Of a stretch of DNA of 9,723 bases, positions 1 through 5,714 are shown piece by piece. Within the stretch, counting starts at the first letter, position 1, and each line of letters begins with the position of its first letter. A model generated the notes under the pieces. The model searched no databases and was not told the DNA's origin. It saw only the letters and a list, made by a program, of their open reading frames with translations. This DNA is from Dehalococcoides mccartyi (GTDB lineage Bacteria; Chloroflexota; Dehalococcoidia; UBA2979), in the NCBI GenBank assembly GCA_945888895.1, contig CAMDAY010000069.1:1-9723 (forward strand). Reading direction: 5' to 3'. The position numbers and the translations under genes were made by a program.

Positions 1-1452
1 ACCGCCGCCGAGAATCGCGCCGAACTGCGCGCCCGCTGCTCCGCTCGACAACGATCGGGTGAGCGACGGCAGCTGGTCGCGGATGTCGTTGAGCGCGTTG
101 CCTCGCAGGATCGCGGCCTGCACCGGATAGGTGACGACGCCCTGCGTGACGGTCGGGATCGTGCTGACGCCGATCACCTTCACGACGTACGCATTCCTCG
201 GCATCGAGTCGAAGCGCGCGAGGCCCAGCATCCCGGCCTTGATGTTCACGAGATCGGCCTCGCTGATCGTGAGGTCGAGGCGGATCGCGTCAGGATTCGA
301 GAGCACCACAGCCGACGCCCCGCTGCCGATGCGCTGCCCAACGACCGCGGCAACCGCCCCCGCCTTGCCCGAGAAGGGCGCAACGAGCGTCGTGTCGTCG
401 AGGGCGTCCTGCGCCGTCTGGAGCGCGATCTCGGCGGTGCGCACCGCTTGCTGCTGCGTGAGCAGGTCGAGCTCCGCCGGCGTCGCTAGCGCGTCTGCCT
501 TCGCCTTCGTCGAGTCATAGGCCGCCTGTGCCGCCTGGACGGCGTTCGAGGCGATGCGGATGGCGTCCGGCGTCGGGGTAGTGAGTTCCTTGAGCCTTGC
601 CTCGGCAGCGACGACGGACGCGGCAGCGGTCTCTTTGTTCGCCAGCGCGTTCACATGCGAGGCGTTCGCCGAGAGCAGGCTGTTGACGGCGGAGATCAGA
701 CTCTGGGTCGGCACCGCAGTGTTGCGCGCGATACTGGTCTGCAGGACCACGATCAGATCGGCCGGGATCGGGAGTTTGTCAGGGGTGCAGATGCCAACCG
801 TGGTCTCGTGCTGAAGGCTGCAGTAGGTGTTCTGGGCTTGGTAGAGACTCGCCTTTGAGGTCTCCACGCTATTCAGCGACGACTGGTAAGAAGCCTTCGC
901 CGCCGCCACCGTGTTCTGAGCAGCGATCAGGTCGGCGTCGGTGGGCCGGCCGAGCGTGGTGTAGGTCGCCTGCGCGTTCTCCAGCGCCTGCCGGGCGTTG
1001 AGCAGGCTCTGCTGCATCGCGGTGCGGTCGACGGCGCTGGGCTCGAGGAGCTGCTTAAGCCGCAGTTGCGCCTGCACGAGCGATGCCTGCGCCGACTCGA
1101 CCTTTCTCGTCGCATCGCGGGCGTCGAGGCGGACGAGAGGCTGGCCGGCCTTGATCTCCTCACCGAGCCGAACCATGACCTGGGTCACCAGTCCGCCAGT
1201 GGAGAAGGTGAGCGGCGTGGACTGCTCTGCGGCGGCGGTCCCGGACGCAGTGAGCGTCGTGGACAGCGCACCCATCGTGACCTTGACCTCCTGTGCGGTG
1301 GCGACGGTCGCGGGCTTGTTGTCCCGAATGAAGCCCCAGTACCCCAGGCCGGCGATACCCCCGATGAGCACCACGGATGCGATCAGGCGCCCGCGCCGCC
1401 AGAGCGGACGCCGGCCGATGAGACGGGACACCTCGACGCCGGATTCGGCCAT
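1..1452 (-). CDS. HlyD/MacA-family efflux transporter periplasmic adaptor subunit (3' end outside window)
   Basis: The reading frame is open for 484 codons from the ATG at 1452 to the left edge, so the C-terminus is missing. An AGGAGG Shine-Dalgarno (plus-strand 1461-1466) sits 8 nt before the ATG. Residues about 23-42 form one membrane anchor after an Arg-rich cytoplasmic start. Residues 80-110 (GGLVTQVMVRLGEEIKAGQP) are the first half of a lipoyl/barrel-sandwich domain. An Ala/Gln-rich coiled coil runs from about 113 to 350. The second lipoyl half follows at 352-386 (LVAPFSGKAG) and a beta-barrel at 390-450. This order is the HlyD_D23/MacA adaptor fold, which links an inner-membrane ABC or RND pump to the exterior. 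Oddities are a loop with Cys211 and Cys222 inside the coiled coil, and a Ser/Gly/Ala-rich stretch at 463-484. The pump gene is expected beyond the left edge. The family call is strong; the substrate is unknown. Confidence 0.9.
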   Translation of the reverse strand, partial: MAESGVEVSRLIGRRPLWRRGRLIASVVLIGGIAGLGYWGFIRDNKPATVATAQEVKVTMGALSTTLTASGTAAAEQSTPLTFSTGGLVTQVMVRLGEEIKAGQPLVRLDARDATRKVESAQASLVQAQLRLKQLLEPSAVDRTAMQQSLLNARQALENAQATYTTLGRPTDADLIAAQNTVAAAKASYQSSLNSVETSKASLYQAQNTYCSLQHETTVGICTPDKLPIPADLIVVLQTSIARNTAVPTQSLISAVNSLLSANASHVNALANKETAAASVVAAEARLKELTTPTPDAIRIASNAVQAAQAAYDSTKAKADALATPAELDLLTQQQAVRTAEIALQTAQDALDDTTLVAPFSGKAGAVAAVVGQRIGSGASAVVLSNPDAIRLDLTISEADLVNIKAGMLGLARFDSMPRNAYVVKVIGVSTIPTVTQGVVTYPVQAAILRGNALNDIRDQLPSLTRSLSSGAAGAQFGAILGGG

Positions 1453-1460
1453 GCCGCCGC

Positions 1461-1466
1461 CCTCCT
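1461..1466 (-). promoter_or_regulatory. Shine-Dalgarno of the efflux adaptor gene
   Basis: Read on the minus strand this is AGGAGG, a full anti-16S match, 8 nt before the ATG at 1452. It fixes the adaptor start. Confidence 0.8.
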
Positions 1467-1522
1467 AGGAGAAACCAGTGCCCGCAGCCGGTCCAGTAGG
1501 GTGGGGATACGGACGGCATACG

Positions 1523-1557
1523 CGTGAAGGACGCGCAGTTTCTGCGCGTCCTTCACG
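1523..1557 (-). terminator. Perfect 16-bp-stem hairpin between two minus-strand genes
   Basis: Arms 1523-1538 (CGTGAAGGACGCGCAG) and 1542-1557 are exact reverse complements around a 3-nt loop. The hairpin lies 68 nt past the stop of the 126-residue membrane protein gene and 71 nt before the adaptor start, so on the minus strand it most likely ends the upstream transcript. No U-tract follows on that strand, so it could also be a rho-assisted or stem-only terminator, or a protein-binding palindrome. Only the structure is certain. Confidence 0.6.
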
Positions 1558-1624
1558 TTACAACGCACAAACAATCCGTGCCGTTCACCCGTCCGGACGA
1601 AATTCTCCCGAGTTGCGGAGTCGA

Positions 1625-2005
1625 CTACAGCTGCGCCACCAGCGTCGCCAGCCACATCGCCGCCCCGTTCGCAAGCCAGAGCACGGAGGCGTACCGCACC
1701 GCCCGGATGGCAGTCGCACGGCCCCGGCGGGCGGGGCCGTCGAGGCGGTGCAAGCCGTTCGCCCACGCCCGCCCGAGGACGGCCTCGCTCCCGGCCACGA
1801 GGAAGGTGAGCGCCAGCAGAGGCAGGCTGAGCAGGATCGCGGTACTGAGGATGAACAGGTGCGTCAGCGTCGAGTGAGCATGGCCCGCGGCGGCGAGCAC
1901 GAACAACCCGCTGATGAACAGGCTGCTGCCCACGATCGCCATCGTCCCCGTCGAGACGCGAGCGAATCTCGCACCGTCCATTTGCACCGCGTCACGCTCG
2001 GGCAT
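1625..2005 (-). CDS. Hypothetical three-helix membrane protein (126 aa)
   Basis: I do not recognise a named family. The ATG at 2005 has a GGGAG stretch about 6 nt upstream, and the frame ends at a TAG at 1625-1627. Three hydrophobic segments are visible: about 21-40 (IVGSSLFISGLFVLAAA), 49-72 and 102-123. A short His-containing loop (GHAHSTLTH) joins helices 1 and 2, and a basic loop (PARRGRAT) joins helices 2 and 3. The protein is therefore a small integral membrane protein. The opposite strand is also open here, but that frame reads as an Arg/Pro/His-rich shadow. The gene is divergent from the PAS gene and is separated from the downstream adaptor gene by a strong hairpin, so it is probably its own transcript. 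No function can be assigned. Confidence 0.6.
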   Translation of the reverse strand: MPERDAVQMDGARFARVSTGTMAIVGSSLFISGLFVLAAAGHAHSTLTHLFILSTAILLSLPLLALTFLVAGSEAVLGRAWANGLHRLDGPARRGRATAIRAVRYASVLWLANGAAMWLATLVAQL

Positions 2006-2171
2006 CGTCCACTCCCACCTCGTCGAGCATCATCCCGCATCCCGCCTGCAGGAATCATCGGCAGGACGAGGCACACCTTGCCTCACGCGGGGCGGGGGAA
2101 ACCCGCGCTCCGACGTCGCAGCACCCTCATCGTGCGCCTTCGACATCGCTGCACGACCGCGGCGGTCGGCG

Positions 2172-2177
2172 TAGGCT
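2172..2177 (+). promoter_or_regulatory. Candidate -10 element of the PAS gene
   Basis: TAGGCT fits the TAnnnT pattern of -10 boxes in high-GC bacteria and lies 32 nt before the PAS start codon. The same hexamer lies 31 nt before the next gene. A 7-bp-arm inverted repeat (2154-2160 and 2162-2168) sits just upstream. I see no convincing -35 box. Confidence 0.35.
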
Positions 2178-2203
2178 GCGTCCATCGCGGGAGGGGTGGT
2201 CCC

Positions 2204-2683
2204 ATGCCAGACCAGAGCCCGAATGCGCTCGCACGCATCCTCCTCGACCAGTCGCCGAACGCGATGGTATACGCCGACCGCGAGGGCATCTTCCGCGAGT
2301 GGAACGCCGCCGCGACACGCGTCTTTGGCCACGGCCGCGACGCGGTCATCGGTCAGAACCTCGACGTCATCGTGCCGGAGCGGTTCCGGGAGGCGCACTG
2401 GCGCGGCTACGACCGCGCGCTCGCCGACGGTCGCACGAAGTACGAAGGCAAGTCGCTCCCCACGCGCGCAACGCACGCCGAAGCGGAGCGCACGCTCTAC
2501 GTCGAACTGTCGTTCGGGATGGCCGAGGACGGCGGCGCGATCATCGGCGTCATCGCGACCGCACGAGACATCACCGAGCGCTTCCAACACGAACGCGATG
2601 AGCGCGCACGTGTACGCGCACTCGAGGAGCGTGTCGCAGTGATGGAAACGGGCGGGTCTTCCAGCGAGCAGGCGAGGGCCTAG
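2204..2683 (+). CDS. Stand-alone PAS-domain (PAS/PAC) protein
   Basis: The 159-residue product consists of one PAS sensor domain (about 11-127) followed by a charged helix (about 128-148) that could form a coiled coil. PAS landmarks are LLDQSPNAMVYAD, the IFREWNAAATRVFGH segment, IGQNLDVIVPERFREAHWRGY, and the closing GVIATARDITERF of the PAC motif. There is no kinase, cyclase, DNA-binding or membrane segment, so it should act in the cytosol as a sensor or adaptor that needs a partner. The ligand cannot be read from the sequence. A GGAGGGG stretch (2190-2196) supports the ATG at 2204; the frame is open much further upstream, but that part is antisense to the membrane protein gene. The metallopeptidase gene starts 44 nt after the stop and seems to have its own -10 box. 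Confidence 0.85.
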   Translation: MPDQSPNALARILLDQSPNAMVYADREGIFREWNAAATRVFGHGRDAVIGQNLDVIVPERFREAHWRGYDRALADGRTKYEGKSLPTRATHAEAERTLYVELSFGMAEDGGAIIGVIATARDITERFQHERDERARVRALEERVAVMETGGSSSEQARA

Positions 2684-2696
2684 CGTCAGGACGCGG

Positions 2697-2702
2697 TAGG
2701 CT
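2697..2702 (+). promoter_or_regulatory. Candidate -10 element of the metallopeptidase gene
   Basis: TAGGCT lies 31 nt before the GTG start, repeating the box and the spacing seen before the PAS gene. No clear -35 is visible, so the call rests on hexamer and position only. Confidence 0.3.
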
Positions 2703-2727
2703 GGGAGCGGACGAGGGAGCGCGAACC

Positions 2728-3495
2728 GTGGCACGACGGGCAATCCCAGGACGGTCGAGCCGCACCACCCCTGCCGTGCTGGAGCGCGGGACCGTGCAGC
2801 AAGGCGACACCGCGATCGAGTACGAGGTCGTGCGCAGCGCGCGACGTCGGCGCACCCTCCAACTCACGGTCGACGGCGAGGGTGTCCGCGTCTCAGCACC
2901 GATGCGCACGCCACGACGCGAGATCGAGGAGTTCGTGCGCGGGCGAACGCCGTGGATCCTGAAGCACCGCCCCACAGTGCAGGCCCCGCTGGCCTACGCC
3001 ACCGGCGAGTCCGTCCCCTTCCAGGGCCACGCGCTGCCGCTCTACGTCACCGAGCGCAGCATCCGGAGCGTCGCCGTCACGCGCGGCCTGTTCGAGCTGC
3101 TGGTCACCGTCCCCAGCCGCTACGAGGAGCCTCGACGGGCGCGGGCGATCGCGAACGCCATCGCGAAGTGGTACGCGGAGCGCGCGCAGGACGCCGTGCT
3201 CGCCAGCATCGCGCGCTGGGTTGCGGTCACCGGACGGGCACCGAAGCGGGTGCTCGTGCGGAACCAGCGGCAGCGCTGGGGCTCGTGCTCCCCGGACGGG
3301 ACGCTGCGTTTCAACTGGCGGCTGATCATGCTGGACCCGGCGCTGCTGGACTACGTCGTAGTGCACGAGCTCGCCCACCTCGAGGTGCCGAACCACGGCC
3401 CGAGCTTCTGGGCGGCGGTGGCACGACTGCTCCCCGACCACGTCGCCCGGCGGAAGCACATGCGCGAGGCCGCCGCGAACCTGCCCACCCTCTGA
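2728..3495 (+). CDS. YgjP/DUF45-type (SprT-like, M48-related) zinc metallopeptidase
   Basis: The 255-residue product carries HELAH at 213-217 and a third ligand, His223, in HELAHLEVPNHGPSFW. This is the zinc-binding pattern of the YgjP/DUF45 (PF01863) gluzincin-like family. The preceding RQRWGSCSPDGTLRFNWRLIM block (about 181-201) is the other hallmark of the family. The N-terminal half (about 23-130) has the usual strand-rich region beginning IEYEVVRSARRRRTLQL. No signal peptide or membrane segment is present, so it is cytosolic. The start is a GTG at 2728 with a GAGGGAG Shine-Dalgarno (2713-2719) 8 nt upstream. Length is slightly above typical because of about 20 extra N-terminal residues. 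The physiological substrates of the family are poorly known. It converges with the 81-residue gene, with only 20 nt between the stops and no terminator visible there. Confidence 0.92.
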   Translation: MARRAIPGRSSRTTPAVLERGTVQQGDTAIEYEVVRSARRRRTLQLTVDGEGVRVSAPMRTPRREIEEFVRGRTPWILKHRPTVQAPLAYATGESVPFQGHALPLYVTERSIRSVAVTRGLFELLVTVPSRYEEPRRARAIANAIAKWYAERAQDAVLASIARWVAVTGRAPKRVLVRNQRQRWGSCSPDGTLRFNWRLIMLDPALLDYVVVHELAHLEVPNHGPSFWAAVARLLPDHVARRKHMREAAANLPTL

Positions 3496-3515
3496 TCGAG
3501 GCCCGCGACACGCCG

Positions 3516-3761
3516 CTAACCGTTGCCCTGCCGCGCACCGAAGTAGAACCCCGTGACCGTCGCCGCCTCGACCGCGAGGGCCCCGAGCAGCGCGAGGCCG
3601 GACTCGGTCGCCCCGCTCCGCAGCAGCAGCCCCGCCCCGCCGAGGTGCCCCACCAGGAACGCCACCACGATCGCGACGGCGAGGTAGGCGCGCACCGTCC
3701 CCGGCGGCTTGCCCAGCGGGCTGTTCACCTCTGCCGGTCGGTTATCCTCGGTCGGTTCCAT
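3516..3761 (-). CDS. Small two-helix membrane protein with PPGTVRA and GFYFGAR motifs (81 aa)
   Basis: The product has a polar N-terminus of about 18 residues, then LGKPPGTVRAYLAV leading into helix 1 (about 24-47), and a second helix (about 53-75) ending in GFYFGARQ. The Pro-Pro-Gly-Thr-Val-Arg-Ala before helix 1 and the Gly-Phe-Tyr-Phe-Gly-x-Arg after helix 2 recall a widespread group of small uncharacterised bacterial membrane proteins. I know of no assigned function for them. The ATG at 3761 has an AAAGGGG Shine-Dalgarno about 5 nt upstream. The gene is convergent with the metallopeptidase and divergent from the ABC operon, so the spacer 3762-3919 must hold its promoter. Confidence 0.7.
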   Translation of the reverse strand: MEPTEDNRPAEVNSPLGKPPGTVRAYLAVAIVVAFLVGHLGGAGLLLRSGATESGLALLGALAVEAATVTGFYFGARQGNG

Positions 3762-3785
3762 CGACGCCCCTTTCTCCGGGACACG

Positions 3786-3799
3786 GAACCGTACGGTTC
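3786..3799. promoter_or_regulatory. Perfect 14-bp palindrome, candidate operator
   Basis: GAACCGTACGGTTC is its own reverse complement and sits in the divergent spacer between the small membrane protein gene and the ABC exporter operon. It lies about 48 nt upstream of the TATACT box and 25 nt upstream of the minus-strand start codon. A dimeric regulator such as a TetR-family repressor, common for drug-exporter operons, would fit, but no regulator gene is in the window. The symmetry is observed; the role is inferred. Confidence 0.4.
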
Positions 3800-3846
3800 G
3801 GCGAGGAAATCCCGAAGGGGGACATGGCGGCTAGGCCGTGGACTCA

Positions 3847-3852
3847 TATACT
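3847..3852 (+). promoter_or_regulatory. Candidate -10 element of the ABC exporter operon
   Basis: TATACT matches the -10 consensus at five of six positions and is one of the few AT-rich spots in the spacer. It lies 73 nt before the preferred ATG (3920) and downstream of the alternative ATG (3824), which would exclude the latter if this promoter is real. No convincing -35 is seen 16-18 nt upstream. Confidence 0.4.
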
Positions 3853-3919
3853 CGATGGAAACCCTCACGCGCGCGTTAGAGTGTCGCGAACGAGGTCCCT
3901 GAACGAGAGCGTCGAGCAC

Positions 3920-5704
3920 ATGCGCATGCTGATTCGCCTGCTCGAATTCCTCGCCCCCTTCCGGGGCCTGCTCGCCGTAACCGTCTTCATGATGATCGGG
4001 GCCAGCGTCTTCGCCCTCGCGGTGCCGCAGATCATCGGGTACGCCCTCGACAGTGCGATTCACTCGCAGCAGACCGGCGGCGCGGTGGCGTGGACGCCGC
4101 TGCTCGTCGGCTTCGGACTGATCATGGGGGCGGCGATCCTGCGCGGGCTGTTCGCGTACTCCCAGCAGTACCTCGGCGAGAAGCTGTCGCAGTCGGTCGC
4201 GTACACGATCCGCAACGCGATCTACGACCGGCTACAGAAGCTATCGTTCGCGTACCACGACACCGCGCAGATCGGTCAGATCATGTCGCGCGCCACGCAG
4301 GACGTGGAGGCGATGCGCCAATACATCAACATGGGTCTAATCCGCGTCGGCGCGATCGTGATCCTGCTGATCGTGACCCTCGTGCTGATGTTGCGCACGA
4401 GCCCCACGCTCACGTTCGTGTCGTGGACGTTCCTCCCGATCATCGCCGGCATCTCGATCTACATGAGCTCCAGGCTTCGGCCGTACTGGGAGCTCGTGCA
4501 GAACGGGCAGGGGCGCATGAGCAACGTGCTGCAGGAAAACCTCTCCGGCGCGCGCGTCGTGAAGGCGTTCAGCCGCGAGGACTTCGAGGCGCAGAAGTTC
4601 AGCGTCGAGGTGGAACAGCTCTTCACCCACTCGTACAGGACGAACCAGATCCAGGCGGGCAGCGGCCCGCTGCTCACCGCGCTCGGCGCGCTCTCGATCG
4701 TATCCACGGTTGCCTTCGGTGGCCGCGAGGTCGCCTGGGGGACGATCACGCCGGGCGAGCTGGTGGCCTTCGTCGTGTACCTGCAGCTGCTGCAGCAGCC
4801 GGTGCGTCAACTCGGCTTCATCATCAACATTTTCAGCCGCACGGTGAGCGCCGGGCAGCGCATCTACGACATCCTCGATGCCGAGAGCGCTGTGCAAGAG
4901 AAGGCGAACGCCATCGTCCTCGGCCGCGGGCGCGGCGAGGTGCGCTTCGAGCACGTGGCCTTCGGCTACGGCGCCAGCACGCCCGTCCTGCACGACGTGA
5001 CGTTCGAGGCGAACCCCGGCGAGATCGTCGCCCTCGTCGGGCCGACGGGCTCCGGCAAGTCGTCGCTCGTGAACCTGATGCCGCGCTTCTACGACGTGAC
5101 CGGCGGGCGCATCCTCGTGGACGGCGAGGATATCCGAAACCTGTCGATCGCCTCCCTCCGCAGCCAGATCGGCATCGTGCAGCAGGACGTGTTCCTGTTC
5201 ATCGACACGATCCGCGAGAACCTCCGCTACGGCCGCCTCGAAGCGACCGATGAGGAGGTCGAGGAAGCCGCGAAGGCCGCGCGCATCCACGAGTTCATCC
5301 TCACGCTACCGGACGGCTACGACACGTGGGTCGGTGAGCGCGGCGTCACTCTGTCGGGCGGACAGAAGCAGCGCATCTCGATCGCGCGCACGCTGCTCCT
5401 CGACCCCGCGATCCTGATCTTCGACGACTCGACCTCCAGCGTGGACATGGAGACCGAGTACCTGATCCAGCAGGTGCTCGCGGAACTGATGCAGGGCCGA
5501 ACGACGTTCGTGATCGCGCAGCGACTCCGCACCGTGAAGGCTGCGGACACGATCCTCGTCCTCGATCGGGGCGCGATCGTCGAGCGCGGACGGCACGAGG
5601 AGCTCGCACGCGGCGGTGGGCTGTACCAGCGCATCTACGAGCTCGAGCTGCGCGACCAGGAGGAGGCGTTCGAGGCCTCCACTGGTGCGGCTGCGCGGGC
5701 ATAA
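3920..5704 (+). CDS. ABC exporter half-transporter, degenerate-site subunit (heterodimer partner 1)
   Basis: Type IV ABC exporter half-unit of 594 residues: a six-helix membrane domain (about 1-320) followed by an ATPase domain. Motifs numbered from the ATG at 3920 are Walker A GPTGSGKS (374-381), signature LSGGQ (478-482), Walker B ILIFDD (Asp502) and H-loop VIAQRL (Gln534). The residue after Walker B is Asp503 instead of catalytic Glu, and the H-loop His is Gln. This subunit therefore supplies the degenerate nucleotide site but a perfect signature for its partner's site, as in TM287, BmrC and LmrC-type subunits. The frame stays open upstream to an ATG at 3824 (32 more residues). I prefer 3920 because MRMLIRLLEFLAPFRG is a normal exporter start, whereas the extension looks non-coding and contains the TATACT box. 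Only a weak GAGAG precedes 3920; a GTG at 3881 is a third option. Substrate, a drug or lipid, is unknown. Confidence 0.93.
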   Translation: MRMLIRLLEFLAPFRGLLAVTVFMMIGASVFALAVPQIIGYALDSAIHSQQTGGAVAWTPLLVGFGLIMGAAILRGLFAYSQQYLGEKLSQSVAYTIRNAIYDRLQKLSFAYHDTAQIGQIMSRATQDVEAMRQYINMGLIRVGAIVILLIVTLVLMLRTSPTLTFVSWTFLPIIAGISIYMSSRLRPYWELVQNGQGRMSNVLQENLSGARVVKAFSREDFEAQKFSVEVEQLFTHSYRTNQIQAGSGPLLTALGALSIVSTVAFGGREVAWGTITPGELVAFVVYLQLLQQPVRQLGFIINIFSRTVSAGQRIYDILDAESAVQEKANAIVLGRGRGEVRFEHVAFGYGASTPVLHDVTFEANPGEIVALVGPTGSGKSSLVNLMPRFYDVTGGRILVDGEDIRNLSIASLRSQIGIVQQDVFLFIDTIRENLRYGRLEATDEEVEEAAKAARIHEFILTLPDGYDTWVGERGVTLSGGQKQRISIARTLLLDPAILIFDDSTSSVDMETEYLIQQVLAELMQGRTTFVIAQRLRTVKAADTILVLDRGAIVERGRHEELARGGGLYQRIYELELRDQEEAFEASTGAAARA

Positions 5705-5714
5705 GGACAGACCG

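Noticed and set aside
131..1527. Several plus-strand and other minus-strand open frames over the adaptor gene
   Set aside because: They are Ser/Arg/Ala-rich shadows typical of high GC; the minus-strand frame ending at 1452 has recognisable lipoyl and coiled-coil domains and a perfect Shine-Dalgarno.
1478..2203. Long plus-strand extension of the PAS reading frame (401 codons in total)
   Set aside because: The extra 242 residues are Arg/His/Pro-rich, lie antisense to a clear three-helix membrane protein and across the hairpin, and a good Shine-Dalgarno marks 2204 as the start.
2030..2743. 237-codon minus-strand frame
   Set aside because: Antisense shadow of the PAS gene; no family features and low-complexity Arg/Ala composition.
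4337..5290. 317-codon minus-strand frame over the first ABC gene
   Set aside because: Antisense to a fully motif-supported ABC transporter; Asp/Glu/Arg/His-rich without domain features.
5616..5714. Upstream extension of the second ABC gene overlapping the first
   Set aside because: It would overlap the first gene by 89 nt and is Ser/Arg-rich; AAGGA at 7 nt from 5715 is a better start.
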